Shown here: piece by piece, positions 1 to 11,712 of the stretch | How the letters are laid out: the number at the start of each line of letters is the position of its first letter | How positions within the stretch are numbered: position 1 is the first letter of the stretch | Assembly (NCBI RefSeq): GCF_033807575.1 | Contig: NC_084711.1 | Location: 14,446,001-14,510,000, forward strand | Origin: Cydia pomonella | Taxonomy: Eukaryota; Arthropoda; Insecta; Lepidoptera; Tortricidae | Length of the DNA stretch: 64,000 nucleotides | Reading direction: 5' to 3' | The notes under the pieces: model-generated | Database searches by the model: none | Told to the model about the DNA's origin: nothing | What the model saw: only the letters and a program-made list of their open reading frames with translations | Program-made: the position numbers and the translations under genes

Positions 1-160
1 TTGAGTTTTTTAAGTGCAACTTAAAAAGACTCGATTCTTCGAATAAAAACTTCGTCAAAAAATGTATAGGTTTTATCTACGAATAACACAAAGGAAAATT
101 GACATTTTGTAATAATTTATGCATATACCATGAATTTAATGTGGAGACCATGCCTTTTGG

Positions 161-295
161 AACCCATTAACGCCCATTTTACCCACTTGGGTACACCTGG
201 GTTATGGCGTTTGATTCGATTTTCTACTCTATCTCTACCTAACAGCATTAGACAAATGATGGGTGCCCAAAAATGGGTGTGGGCGCTAATAGGTT
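161..295. mobile_element. MITE-like inverted-repeat element
   Basis: The two ends are inverted copies. The left end begins AACCCATTAACGCCCAT and the reverse complement of the right end begins AACCTATTAGCGCCCAC (14 of 17 match). The similarity continues loosely inward through the 'CCCA..TTGGG' part. There is no coding capacity in 135 bp, so this looks like a small non-autonomous DNA element. No target-site duplication is clear. The flanks (1-160 and 296-480) are AT-rich, with repeated 'GACTCAAG'-type words at 340-410 but no gene. Confidence 0.55.
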
Positions 296-652
296 AAAGG
301 GTTTAAGTCTTTATAAAAGACTATCTCGATAAGGACTCAAGTTTCGACTTAATGACTAGAGTCTGAAAAACTGAATCAAGTTTTAAAGCAGAGGACTCAA
401 AGGACTTGAGTCTTAACCAACACTACACCTAACGCGAGGAATTTCGTCCATTGACCCAACTGTTCCTATCTCTATCGCACGCGCGTAATTAAGTATATTG
501 CTGTCCGGCCCATGATGCCGGCGGGCAATGAGACTGTGCGAACGGCATAGCAATATAATTAAGCGCGTGCCAGCGTCCTTTTTTAGGAATATGGATGTGG
601 CGCCGATCGTTTACCACAAAAAAAAAAGATCCTGTTGCCAAATTGTTCTCAC

Positions 653-821
653 CTGTATGCTGTAAAGCGCGCTGTCGTACAGCACGTGGAAGGTGAGGAA
701 GAGAGACAGCAGCGTCACGGAGAGTAGCGCAGCCGCGAGCTTGGGCCGCGACACCCCCACCACGAGTACGCAGTCCGCCAGCTCGCCCTCTGCCGGCCGG
801 AACGACGACCGCGGCAACCAT
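653..821 (-). CDS. Internal coding exon of a probable signal-anchor membrane protein
   Basis: This is the best host coding sequence in the window. On the minus strand it is preceded by a T-rich tract ending TTTTTGTAG (acceptor) and followed by CAG|GTGAG (strong donor). The 169 bp exon starts with the last base of a split codon and ends in phase 0, giving 56 residues without a stop. Residues 1-27 are polar, with RSS, RPAEGELAD and SRPK. Residues 28-48 are hydrophobic (LAAALLSVTLLSLFLTFHVL...), followed by YDSALYSIQ. Basic residues before the membrane span and no cleavage-like site suggest a type II (N-in) signal anchor, as in Golgi glycosyltransferases or sulfotransferases; that class is inference, and I do not recognise the family. 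The exon is GC-rich against an AT-rich background, as real exons are. The start codon must lie in an upstream exon (higher coordinates) and the rest of the protein beyond position 1 of the window. A same-strand overlapping frame with an ATG at the exon start is probably a shadow. Confidence 0.7.
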
Positions 822-954
822 CTACAAAAACATATCAATTTTAGTCTTTCAGGCAAATTTTATCAGTAGAGAAAGGGGCAAAACTTAAATATGTAGGCGC
901 ACATCCCATACAAATTTTAATTTTCGTGGTTTGACAGACTATTGTAAATAGACT

Positions 955-1385
955 GAGGCTTCCGCGAGTGTAGCTCTATAGTCGGTGGTCACAGCACTAT
1001 GGCTAGGCCCGAACTGTTAGATGCTCACTGCTGAAACGAGTGCGCGGCAGTGGCAACAGCATGCTGAGGAGTTTGGCCGAGCGTCTTGACAGCCCGCTAA
1101 TTAAATATTGGATTGATGTCACGATGGGGAGGGACAAGTAGGCCTAAAATCGGGGTATTTTGTAAGTGGTTTAATGTTTATTGTGGTTATTGTTAGTTAG
1201 TTAGTGCTTCTGGGCATTTTCCGCAAATCGACAACCATTGTGCCTATTTGCGTTGTGGTTATTGTGTGTTAGATTCTAGTTTTTTTATTTTTTTGCATTG
1301 TTTTTCTGTGTGTACTCTAACTCACATGCATTCTACTAACTCATCTATGGATTATGTTGGACCGAAATAAACAATTTTTATTTTT
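955..1385 (+). mobile_element. Probable retroelement 3' end / 3' UTR with poly(A) signal
   Basis: A moderately GC-rich block (960-1140) passes into a T-rich tail ending GGACCGAAATAAACAATTTTTA, which contains an AATAAA signal at about 1366. Positions 1208-1253 repeat nearly word for word at 55563-55607 (core CAAATCGACAACCATTGTG), so part of the block is an interspersed repeat. No reading frame survives. The element class cannot be decided from this fragment. Confidence 0.35.
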
Positions 1386-1619
1386 GTTTTTTTATTTTTA
1401 TATATTAAGTAATTACGTACCCTATGAAATTTCTAACGTAAAGTAACCTATAATAGAAAAAAACTTACTTCACAAAATGCCTAGTATGGAATGCCATTAA
1501 AATTATTTACGACCAGAATGCATTTCAAAACAAGATTAACTAATAACTAGCCCCAAGAATTAAAATACGTGAAGCTCAACAGTTCTATTTTGCATATAAT
1601 ATTAGAGTAACACCAAGGT

Positions 1620-1680
1620 GGCAGCCCATTTGATAGCCTAGCTTATGCAAGTGTTAAGTAAACGTTATTTTGACCATGAC
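1620..1680 (+). repeat. Fragment of the 'GATAGCC...TGCAAGTGTTA' MITE family
   Basis: The words TTGATAGCCTAGCTTATGCA and AAGTGTTA match the arm of the complete element at 16471-16629 (there GATAGCCCAGACTGTGCAAGTGTTA). Only one arm is present, so this is a truncated or decayed copy. Confidence 0.4.
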
Positions 1681-1735
1681 TAAAATATTGCTTAAAAACG
1701 TAACTTAAGATTGAAGAATAGTTTTTCGAATCTAA

Positions 1736-1995
1736 CAAAATAACGGTTTAACGTACGGAGGAAACGGTTTCGACTAACTATATCTATCACTTTTTTGATG
1801 TCAATTGCTTCAGCATAATATATTCTTCGCTTTTTTTTAATTTTTTTGAAAATTTTGAAAAAAAAAAAGAAAACCTATAATCTAGTTTTTCATTGTGTCA
1901 ATAACATACTAAAAAACATGGAGAATGGAAAATATTTAGCAGTGGACAAACGTTTTCTCTTTTTGTATGGACGATCACGTATACTTTCCTCTTAA
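1736..1995 (+). repeat. Interspersed repeat, copy 1 (paired with 28031-28488)
   Basis: The sequence runs from ATAACGG through GAGGAAACGGTTTC and GCTTCAGCATAATATATTC to TTTTCTCTTTTTGTATGGAC and ATACTTTCCTC. The same words occur in the same order at 28031-28488, where a MITE interrupts the repeat just after TATGGACGA. This copy acts as the empty-site reference for that insertion. It is AT-rich and has no reading frame. An AATG-rich microsatellite follows at about 1994-2032. Confidence 0.6.
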
Positions 1996-2393
1996 TGAAT
2001 GAATGAAAAATGAATGAATGAAAATCATTTAATGAAGAAGATAAATCGCCAAACGTAAAATACGCGTCGTTAAGGAATTCCGTTCTGGTCTTCATCAGTA
2101 GTTCGACTTGATCAAATGTAACTTTTTTATATGGCAATTCTTGGTTGTTGGTGAAAGTACAAAAATCACTATAAATATCTCTCCCTATATTTCTCATGGA
2201 TCCCATCACCAGAACTGGATTTTGACATAAATGGCAACAATTTGTAAGTATATAATTTCAAACAAAAAAAATATCTATCCAAACCGCTCGAAAAATGACG
2301 GAGTTCTGAGATAACAAACATTAAAAAAAACATACAACCGAATTGAGAACCTCCTCCTTATGAAATATTGAAGTCTGTGAATAAGCTCTGAGC

Positions 2394-2487
2394 GTCGGTA
2401 CAATCGGACTGCAACCCGACAACAACTTACAGTCAGCGTGCAGCTCCCATACAAATTGCAGTCGGGTTGCAGTCCATCTGTATCGGC
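2394..2487. mobile_element. Foldback MITE, copy 1 of two neighbouring copies
   Basis: The left arm GTCGGTACAATCGGACTGCA continues to ACCCGAC and mirrors the right end (reverse complement GCCGATACAGATGGACTGCA, then ACCCGAC). The 94 bp hairpin-forming element contains CAGCTCCCATACAAATTGCAG in its right half. A related element in similar form lies 54 bp downstream at 2541-2635. Confidence 0.6.
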
Positions 2488-2540
2488 TTTAATAGGCGTG
2501 AGTAATCGTAACACTATATATACCGAAGCAGCCATTTAGG

Positions 2541-2635
2541 GCCGGTACAGAAGGTCTGCAACCCGATTGCAAGTTGTATGGGAACTGCACGCCGACGTTG
2601 CAGTTGACATGCAGTCGGGTGTAGTTCTTACAGCT
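2541..2635. mobile_element. Foldback MITE, copy 2
   Basis: The left arm GCCGGTACAGAAGGTCTGCA continues to ACCCGATTGC and pairs with the right end GCAGTCGGGTGTAGTTC. It shares GTATGGGA and the 'CTGCAACCCGA' core with 2394-2487. The arms have diverged more than those of copy 1. Confidence 0.55.
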
Positions 2636-3293
2636 TAGTGCGCTCGAAATGCACTGCGAGTCATGTTATGTCATAGCTCGTCCGAACTTATTGGTGTGCG
2701 CGATACTCCATACTCCATAGCAAGAACAAATGAAATTTTGAGCGTACTAGAATCGGCCTCAGAGACTACAAAACTTACAGAATATCGAGCGGCAGAGACT
2801 GCGAGCAACTCCTATAGGTTGCTTCCGTGCGTTTGATCGGCAGCGCTGGACTCATCTGCACGCGCGTCTCCATGCGGTCCCATCGATCTGCTCCTCCTAT
2901 GTGGACATTGCGTATGATCTACGCCATTACATCTACTTGCATCACAGTCGTTGCTTCTATCTGTTACACGTTGATATGTGAAAATATGCCGCCATCGTTT
3001 TGTTATTGTGACCAAAATCTGCAATGAAAAAATCAAATTGCCATACCTAAATATGTTATCGATGTTTTCTTTAAATCAAGAACAGGGAAGGTCAAGGACT
3101 GTTGCTTCGGTCTAGTAAACTGTACAAACTTGGTATTTTTGTATGTAAATAATGTCAAATGGTAAAATGATATCCACCAAAAAGTATCAATGAACGCATA
3201 TCCCAAAAAGGAAGAACATTGTTATATAGGTTTATCTCCTAATCGCCGGATGACGATCTATCATGTTTGTTTATGAAAATTATGTACCATCTA

Positions 3294-3498
3294 CCGGGGT
3301 GAATAGGGACAAATCTTAAAATGTGATTAACCTGATAATTTCTTAATAACTACCTACGCAAATTGTCTTATATAAAACAGACTATTATTTTTAATCGAAT
3401 GATACAATTGATGTACGTAGTCATTAAGAAAAAATTATCAGGTAAATAACATTTTATGTTTTATCCCTTTTCACCCCAGCCGTCCCTATTCACTCCGT
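3294..3498. mobile_element. MITE with long terminal inverted repeats
   Basis: The left end CCGGGGTGAATAGGGAC and the right end (reverse complement CGGAGTGAATAGGGACG) are inverted copies. Further in, TTAAAATGTGATTAACCTGA TAATTTCTTAATAACTAC pairs with GTAGTCATTAAGAAAAAATT ATCAGGTAAATAACATTTTA. The arms are about 80 bp each around a short AT-rich centre. The right arm contains an extra internal 'CACCCCAGC' stretch, a small indel between the arms. Confidence 0.65.
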
Positions 3499-3984
3499 TT
3501 GGCGGTATTTCATACTAACACCACAGCTTAATTGAATATTAGTATAGTACACCTTACTTAAAAAAGTAAAAGTTTATGGACGGTCAATTAACTCTGTCAA
3601 CGACGGCAAGAAAATTAAAAAAAATCAGCCAAGAGAATGTCGAGCCATGCTCAGTGTAGGGTTTCGTAGTCACCATTCTGTCCGAATAAGATAGACGGTA
3701 TAGCATCATGTACATTATAAGCATAAGGGAGTACCTTCGCAGCGCTTTGTACGTCTTTTTACAAAGAAGAGAAGATTTTTTGCAATAATTCAAATCGGCT
3801 GAACCGATCGTGTTCGCTATAGTTTTTATTGAAAGTACGAGTAATTGATAAGCTTTTTTTTTAAAAAAAAAAACATATTTTTTGGACCCATGGTTCAAAA
3901 GTTAGAGGGCGAGGGGTACCTACACATATTTTTGTTTTCTTTCGGAGCGATTTTCAAAAATTTTCTTTCTCTCTTCATTTAAGA

Positions 3985-6206
3985 TCATGGCTCTTGTCGG
4001 TGGAGTAGATGCCAGTTTTCGCGGTCCTCGGCCAAGTTCTTTAGAACCTGTAAGACATGACATTTGCTTTTCCTTTTAGTTGCTGCGTGTAACTTGCTTG
4101 TGGTTTTCCTCTTCCTATTCTACCTTCGATCTTGCCTCCCAAAATAGTTTAAAAGAAAGTGTCGTGTCTTAAGTCAAGTCTTAAGTGACCTATCATTTTG
4201 CCTCGTCTATTCTCTATGGTCCGTAGTAGGTTCCTCTCTCCAACAATTCGCAGCACTCCCTCGTTCGTTTCTCAGTCCAACTTATTCTCTCCATTCTTCT
4301 CCACAACCACATCTCAAAAGCCTCTAATCGTTTCCTATATTTCTGTCTCATTGTCCACGTCTCATACCCATACAAAGCGATAATCGAGATGTAAATCTTA
4401 ATACGGCTTTTTTGTATTCTAGAGATCTTAGCCTTTAGCAAATATTTTTTGGCGTTGAAAACTGTTTTTGCCATTGCTATCCTTGATATTATTTTATATG
4501 TACATCTGGAGTCCTGTGTCACTGAACTGCCTAAATATCTAAATTTGTTTACTTGTTCCCTCTGATGTTAATTTGTTCCTTAACCGGGCGAATTTTGAAG
4601 CAATTAGTGTTTTAGTTTTATTAGTTTTAATTTTGAGTCCAAATTGTGTAAATATTAGATCCGTCTGTTCCATTATTCTTTTTGATTCTGTTGAACTTGG
4701 AGCCAGCGCTGCTATGTAGTCCGCAAATCTAATAAATACTATTCTTTCGACATTAACTTTGACTCCTTCTTCAGTTTTTCTAATTTTTTCTAATGGCACT
4801 CTCTATAAATATATTAAAGATATATTATAAGATAAGGGTGAGAGTGGAAAACCCTGCCGCACTCCTTGTTTTATCCTTGCTCTGCAACTTTCCTTTCGCA
4901 CACTGATAATTGTTTCCTGTTCTTTATACAAATTAAAATTTATTCTTCGGTCTCTGAAGTCTACGCCCGCCCCTCATAATATTGTCATCATGCTCTTTCA
5001 ATTGACCCTATCAAAGGCCTTCTCCAAGTCAAGAAAGGCTGTATCTGTGTTTTGGCTCAGGTCTATACTCCTGTCTACAATCATTCTCAGCGCCAATATG
5101 GCCTCTCTCGTACCTTTTTTCTGTCAGAATCCATATTAGTCTGGTCTTAGGTTTTCCTCCATAACTGGTCTCTTCGATGCTTGTGAGATTATTAAGTTAA
5201 GTGTCTTGTGTTCCTCGCATTTTAATGTGTTCGGTTTTTTTGGCCTCGTGATAGTTTTACTCACTTGGAAATCCTTTGGTATAACTCCTGTTTTGTATAT
5301 ATCTTGTGTTATAGAAAAAAATCTCTTCATGAATGGGATCACATTCTGCGTCCTTAATGAATTCAATGTATAGGCCATCATCGCCTGCGGCTTTTCCATT
5401 TTGTATTCCGATTAACGCCTTGTCAAATTCTTCCCTAAGTATATCGGGACCTATTCTGTCTTTATCAACTGTTATTTCAGGTTATATATCTTCTGCCTTA
5501 GCCTTGACATTCATATACGTTTTCTATATATCTTTTGCATCTACTTACAATATCATTATCGTTTAGAAGCATTTTTCCTGCCTCATCTAATATCACAGTA
5601 CTCTTTGTTTTGTAGTTCCTATTCATCTCTTTTATATTTGTGCATGCTTTATCCATGTGTTCTTTATACATGTAGTGTTCAATTACATCACATTTTCTTT
5701 CTTCATCTTCTTTTCTCTCCCTGCATTTGGTAGTTATTTTATTTGTATTACACTATCATTGTCAGTTTTACCCTTATAATGTCTTCTTACAATCATCATG
5801 TCTATAATATATTTCGTTAACCAATCTTTTCTTGACACTATCTTTTCTTTGATATCGCACTCGTCTTTATTATAACCTTATTCCATTTATATTCTATGTC
5901 CTTTGGTAAATTGTTATTATTATTATATTCTATATCCTCTTCCTTAATTAATTTTAATTTGTCTCCCAATGCATTGCTATATTGCACTCTTATGTCCGGG
6001 TCCTTAAGTCTAGTGAGATCAATATTTTTTCTCGTATTCTTTCTAGTATTATTGTTCTTTTCTATAAAATGTTTACTTATAAGTAGATTATGGTCAGATT
6101 TTATATCGGCACCTGGCAAGGTCTTACAATACACCAAGCGGTTTCGATATTTTTGCTTCACGATTATGTAGTCTAGTAACTGGTATATAATGATATCTCC
6201 CGGCAT
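3985..6206 (-). pseudogene. Decayed RTE-like non-LTR retrotransposon ORF (endonuclease-reverse transcriptase)
   Basis: Reading the minus strand from 6206 down, pieces of one LINE polyprotein appear in the expected order but in shifting frames. The end of the AP-endonuclease domain comes first (…PGADIKSDHNLLISKH, with the SDH motif, about 6090). Reverse-transcriptase pieces follow: TAFLDLEKAFDRVN (about 5030), a QGVRQGFPLSPL turn (about 4840) and IRFADYIAAL, the catalytic block, at about 4725. The C-terminal part is at 4522-4214 (ALYGYETWTMR...KRLEAFEMWLWRRMERISW). The final part, IGHLLRHD…LKNLAEDRENWHLLHRQEP, ends near 3985. The second aspartate of the usual FADD is Y, and several stops and frameshifts interrupt the frame, so the copy is dead. 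RTE-type assignment rests on these C-terminal and endonuclease words and is from recognition. The 5' end is missing. Confidence 0.85.
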
Positions 6207-6279
6207 CTTTCAAATATAGAGTCCCGTTTTGGTTGCTGAAATAACGATACCATAGGGTTAAAGTGAAAAAAAATGATTT

Positions 6280-6472
6280 AGAATGGGAGATACCCTACAA
6301 AACATTTTTTGTACTTTTTATTTTACCGTACTGTCGCCATGCATGTTTTATGTATCCATGCCAAATCGCAGCTTTCTACTTGCAGCACTAACAGCAAAGC
6401 AAAGCCGCGAACGGACGGACAGACGAACATGGCGAAACTATAAGGGTTCCTAGTTACGGAACCCTAAAAATG
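6280..6472 (-). mobile_element. 'AGGGTTCCGTA' terminal-repeat element, 5' part only
   Basis: On the minus strand it begins TTTTTAGGGTTCCGTAACTA and continues with a short inverted AACCCTTATAG, then GTTCGTCTGTCCGTCCG. These are the hallmarks of a family also seen at 23982, 44867, 48660-49027, 53210-53559 and 63472. The inner boundary is not clear. The family is recognised from lepidopteran genomes; no protein is encoded. Confidence 0.6.
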
Positions 6473-7748
6473 GGGCACTCTATACGATGCTTTAATACTT
6501 ACGTAGGTCAGTTTAGTTATTACGTAAAAAGTTGATAGGTATACCTTCTATTTACACTTAAAGCCCCCAAGAAATTCTCAGAACTTGCAGGTTGATGCGT
6601 GTCGTTAGGTTTAAGTGTCACGCACTTTCTTCATTAAGGCTACAGCATACTACCTTGACGTTTACCATTTAGCAAAGTAGGCGGGAGTAGGTTAATCCGA
6701 AACACATTTCTATTACCCATTGTTAACAAGGTTGAGTCTAACTTATTCAAAAAGGAAAAAGTTTTACGAAAAAGCTATTAAGTTCATGCTTCGGGCGGGG
6801 CTTATACCCTTGTCTCCATATCATTTAAGTAATGTACCTATCAAATTAGAAACAGAAACAAATAAGACGATAAAATAAGGAGCGAATGTAATGTGTAGTT
6901 ATAATTGAAATGGTTTGGTTTAAGGTTCAACTGGAAATAGTGCAAGAGACAATTTCATCAAGACATACATGAACAAATGGACATGTTTAATAATATACTT
7001 ATAGCAACGAGAAAATGCTAACATTGTCCTATTGTAGCTGCAACGGGCATACATATTACAAAACTACGTGTATGTCTGACAATAGTGACAATACACGTCA
7101 AGTTTATACACCGTGTTTTTATTTAACTCCGTTAGCTTCGGTTAATGTAGTGACATTTAAGGAAACTTTTGTTTTTCATTAAAGGTAGGTAATTAAATAC
7201 TGCATAATTATAACTTTGTTGAATTGTTGGGGGTTGCAAGGCTTTTTTATCGTGAATTTTCATTCCTTATTCATAATTGTGCTAAATCTTTTTCCATCTT
7301 TGATTACCCTCGTAAGGCCCAAGATCCTGCTAGGACTTATTCAGTTCGATGAAATTTAAATCATATTCAATTGGATCAGAGTTGCATTTCTTTTGTTTCG
7401 TTAAATTTTCAAACAAAAATCAACTGTATTCCCTGCACTATAGGTTCAAATTTCAGTAACAAATTTTGGATTTTACATATGTATGGCTGGGCCTTAAGAG
7501 GTTATTCCTGGCATCACTAAAACGGAATTAAATAGAATACCAGTGTCTTTGTCAGTACAGAAACGTCTAACTGACTTTCATCTTATTGTCACTCAAATAA
7601 ATAATAGATTATTATTTTGTTAAATAATACATATTTTTGTTAATTAACAGTGTAACAAATTTTTATTGACGTAACAAGTATTTATTTTTTTACCCGTCAA
7701 TAAGTAAGTTATCTAAATTAATAGTGTTGTAAAAAAACTCCTTAAACT
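6473..7748. other. No gene seen
   Basis: This is AT-rich sequence without a reading frame above 60 codons. Nothing beyond scattered A/T runs and the words 'ACACCGTGTTTTTATTTAA' (7107-7126), which look repeat-like, could be supported. Confidence 0.5.
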
Positions 7749-8010
7749 GACGACCGGTTTGGCCTAGTGGGTGCCTGCCCACGAAGCTGATGGTCCCGGG
7801 TTCAAATCCTGGTAAGGGCATTTATTCGTGTGATGAGCATGGATATTTGTTCCTGAGTCATGGGTGTTTTCTATGTATTTAAGTATTTATAAATATTTAT
7901 ATATTATATATATCGTTGTCTACGTACCCTCAACACAAACCTTATTGAGCTTACTGTGGGACTTAGTCAATTTGTGTAATAATGTCCTATAATATTTATT
8001 TATTTATTTA
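7749..8010 (+). mobile_element. tRNA-derived SINE, full length
   Basis: This is the most complete of five related copies. The tRNA-like head has an A box TGGCCTAGTGG (7760-7770) and a B box GGTTCAAATCC (7799-7809), the internal RNA polymerase III promoter. The body follows with TGATGAGCATGGATATTTGT, CTGAGTCATGGGTGTTTT, an AT-rich stretch, CTTATTGAGCTTACTGTGGG and the tail AATGTCCTATAATATTTATT with TTTA repeats. Related copies are at 10726-10768 (tail only), 38525-38661, 49992-50264 and 55352-55560. No clear target-site duplication could be read. Confidence 0.85.
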
Positions 8011-8281
8011 TAAATTACGTAAGTTTTGCGTCAACGGCATGAAAAGCACGGTCCCTGCTTCTTACACTTAAACAATGTATGAACTATTATTATTTCAGTA
8101 AAATAAAGGTAAATGTTTTTTTTTGGAGTAATTCTGGAGTTTTTATCAGTGAATAAAATTGTAAGTAGGTACCTACTTAGAATCTTACTGTAAAATTTCC
8201 AACGTGACTATAAGTAATGTATCATATTTCAATTGTGTCCGTCCATTTGAAGTTGTATTTTGATGAAACAGTTTCCTGATT

Positions 8282-8372
8282 GCTTAGGATGAGTTGCGTT
8301 GTCGCACGCGACTCCATACGTCAAGCGCGACATCAAGAATAGTCGCGCGCGACAATGTAAGTCATGCTAAGC
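8282..8372. mobile_element. GC-rich foldback MITE, copy 1
   Basis: The ends GCTTAGGATGAGTTGCGTTG and (right, reverse complement) GCTTAGCATGACTTACATTG are inverted copies, followed by TCGC.CGCGACT-type arms. The copy at 37215-37300 has the same layout with GCCAGCATAAGTTGCGTTCT ends. At 91 bp it is too small to code. Its GC content stands out from the surroundings. Confidence 0.7.
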
Positions 8373-10725
8373 GGTCTGTTGTATCCTTGTACCTATACTT
8401 AGATTGCAACTAAACCTTCATCATTATTTCATATTACCTACATTGACTATGAGTTAATCATTTTCATTGTTTTAATAATTGTCTGTTAATGTAATTTATG
8501 AACATACCACATATTTTCCATTATGTCAGCTTAGCCTCTCCCGCACCTGTAAAAGAACATCATTGTTAATACATGTTATTTAATATTTTCCAAGGTAGCA
8601 TGCCGAAAATAGACTTAAATTTAGATAATGGACCTGAAGTTAAAACCCTGAGAGAGTACTATTATTCTATTCCTCTTTGTAATCTTTTAAAAAGATAAAA
8701 TTTCTCATCAAAGCGTATAATATAGGTTAAGCAAAAAAAACATATAACAATTATTTTTCGCCCGTTTTATTGTATGTCTGTTACCTCAGATCTCCATCAT
8801 TTCTGAACTTCAAATATTTTAGACATACATATAGCGGTTTTAGTATTTCCATACCTTTTATGATCTGAGATTTCCATCAACAAACCAAGCATTTTCATCC
8901 AAAACAGTGCCATTTGATGAAGTGAAACTGCTCATGATGACTATAACGGGCTTTTTTAACAATGCATATTTCACTTTTCACGAAATAAATTTGTCCTCTT
9001 CGTTATATTTGTTAAGCAAGTAAGTTCTGAAGGAAAGACATTTGTGTTAAGGTCTAGTTCCGATGATAATGCGGTCCAACTCCTCAAATCATGATGGCTT
9101 CAGATCCTGACCTTGAAACTTGAAATGAAACGTATCCAAAGCGCAAAATACACAGGCTTGGCACCGACTTCAAACTTATCAGTTGCTAGCGAATTTTTAA
9201 CGGGATCATATTTTAGCTTACATCAAGTCCTTACCTTACAAATCTTATAATATCCCCATAAAATTCTTCCCATAAATTCGTTGAATTATTCCCAACTCAT
9301 AACTTCATCCAAATAGACACAATTATCTATTTTCTAAGCGAAAATTACATTTCGAAGTTGAAGCGGGCATGGGAGTATTGCGCTGGATAAAATTAAAGTT
9401 CGGTTGTAAAGTTGAAGAACACGAAGGTAGGAAATCACGGCCAGATTGCGGAGTGCGCGACACGAACGCCCGGTTTACGACCGCGGTGAAATAAGTCCAG
9501 TTCACACGTTTACACCTTTGTTGTACGAATTCTACGTTATGAAGAGTCCAAATATTGTACTGCTGAACTTATTTAATGTTGCAGCTACGTGCCAGCGGTT
9601 AATATTGCGACTGCATAGTATCATGTAATTCCAACATTCCGCATTGTCTCCGCGGAGTCAAAGAATGAGAAACAAAAGTTGCAATAGCGGGCTTTCCTGA
9701 TGGCTCATTTTCGTTTCGTACGTTTACTTTACGAGTGTATGATGTCACTTTGAAGCTATTTTAAATTGCGGGATACGGAGCGCGTTTTAAATTCGTGTTC
9801 TACGATTACAAAGAAAACTCGAGTCGGTTACAGTTACAAGATATTTGTAGTATAAGTATGCGACTTATTTTAAGAACAGACGTTTAACATTAATTACAAC
9901 AAATACCAATCCGCTGATAAATTCTAACGTTCATTTAGTATACTAATAATATATAGGTATATCATTTACAATATGAAATTAATTAAAAGAATTAGAATTA
10001 TTAAAACAATAAGAACAAGGACAGTCTAATACCTATGCCTAAAATGTACCTACTCAAGTAGTTTGTAATCGCACGATACACATAACCTTGTGATACGACA
10101 GAAAATTATTTAGAATACATAAACCAGTCAATATAAACACCCGCGATTTTATTAAATATTTATGTAGAATAACAGGTCAAAAGATTTCTATAAGTTGCAT
10201 TAGTTTCTCAAGTCTCGCTGCTCGCGGATACTTACTTTTACTGAATCATAAAAACTCTGCTGCGTGGAAAATTGAAGTCCATTTCTTTTTACATTGTAAG
10301 AAATATACAAGTTTAAACCCTTTTTAAAGCCCTACTGAACCTTTTCCATGAGAATAAGACTGCTTCATAAAGCTTTGAAGCTCCTTAGAAATGGGGCACG
10401 TTTTGCTTTTCGAAGTAAACGTATTCAAGTTATGAATACAATTGTCAGGCAGTTGAATATTTCATAAGAATAGGTCAATAATAAATACAATAATAATTTC
10501 CGCGAGAAAAGTGTTTTGAATAACACGAAGCATTTGGAATATATAGTTCTATTGTAATTAAAACATAATTATAATTACTTTTCGAACATATACCATATAT
10601 TATATATATATATTTATGGGAAAAATATTTTGTCAGCGATAAAGATTGCCACTGTTATTGCTTCTTTAAACGCTATTATTTATTATTATATTATTTAACG
10701 CTGTTTATTGCTTGCTTGCTTGTTG
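8373..10725. other. No gene seen
   Basis: This is AT-rich non-coding sequence. Two overlapping frames of 60 codons on opposite strands at 9323-9628 show no domain words and look like chance. No tandem array or clear inverted repeat was found. Confidence 0.45.
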
Positions 10726-10768
10726 TTTGTGTAATAATGTCCTATAATATTTATGTATTTCTTTATTT
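10726..10768 (+). mobile_element. SINE 3' tail fragment
   Basis: TTTGTGTAATAATGTCCTAT AATATTTATGTATTT matches the last 40 bp of the SINE at 7749-8010. Only the tail is present, the expected product of strong 5' truncation. A short GCTT repeat precedes it (10710-10722). Confidence 0.6.
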
Positions 10769-11530
10769 CATGCTGAACATTTTTATTTCAATAACACGAC
10801 TGCAATGTTTTCGGTCATAATTTTATGAAACACACAAGTAAAACGGTTTGAAAACGTTTTACCAGATTCCATTTTTTTTTTTCTTGAGAATTCTTCGCCT
10901 CTTTCAATATTGTTAAAAAATGGAACTGCGTCAGAATATCGAATCGTTTGATAAATCATTCAACGAAATCTGCTTACGAGCAGGTCGGATGTTACGTTGG
11001 AGGCCTACTTCATACATATATAGGTACATGATATTACACAAACATAGGACATATTTAATATGAATAGCTCAAGATTTAATTAATATTCTGTACCTACCTA
11101 TATTAAGAAAGAGCGGATTTTCCTGATACAGTTATATATTTTTACTTACAAGGAGAATCCAAATCCAAACTGTATAATGTTTAACCTAATTAACTTTTTT
11201 CCTTTTCGTTTTTCACACCTATTCATATATACATACAATGACTACTGATACAAAATAACCCTCTTCGTATGTAGTCGGGTAAAAAGAAGTATGTAGGTAG
11301 TTCACTTTGCAAGATAAGAGCTTTCTATTTCTTCTGCTTATAGTGCCCACGTGACTGCCGTCAATTGACGTTATGACTTTTTGTAACGACTTAACTTTAG
11401 AGAAAGAGCAGTAACGATAAAACATAAGAGAAGATATAAAACTACCGATTTTAGATAGGTACTTGAATTACTTGAGCAGAAAGTTTCATGAGAAAAGGTA
11501 AGATCCTTTGTCTGCAGAGCAAAAATAGAC
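10769..11530. other. No gene seen
   Basis: This is AT-rich unique-looking sequence. A 68-codon minus-strand frame (11219-11425) has no splice or domain support. Confidence 0.45.
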
Positions 11531-11712
11531 TTACGGCCCGATTAACTTAAACATATGTCAAATTAGGTCTAGAGACGATAGGGATCGGATATGTCAGTGT
11601 CAAAAGTGACGTTTTTGTTTGAAGAAACGTCATTTTTGACACTGGCATAACCGATCAATATCATATTTAGGCCTAATCTTGGACGTATCTGAAAGTTCAA
11701 ATTGGGCCGTTA
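11531..11712. mobile_element. MITE with ACGGCCC ends and internal hairpin
   Basis: The outer ends TTACGGCCCGATTAA (left) and TTAACGGCCCAATTTGAAC (right, reverse complement) pair. The middle, 11583-11656, is a strong hairpin: GATCGGATATGTCAGTGTCA (then AAAGTGACGTTT) is mirrored by AAACGTCATTTTTGACACTG ...CCGATC around a 10 bp loop. The ACGGCCCGATT end is shared with the element at 43815-44092. Confidence 0.65.

Noticed and set aside
489..821. 110-codon minus-strand frame overlapping the exon
   Set aside because: It reads through the splice donor into the intron in a different phase, is arginine/alanine-rich, and lacks the membrane-protein pattern of the phase-consistent frame.
7749..7825. tRNA gene
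   Set aside because: A and B boxes are present, but the sequence does not close an acceptor stem and continues into the SINE body and tail.
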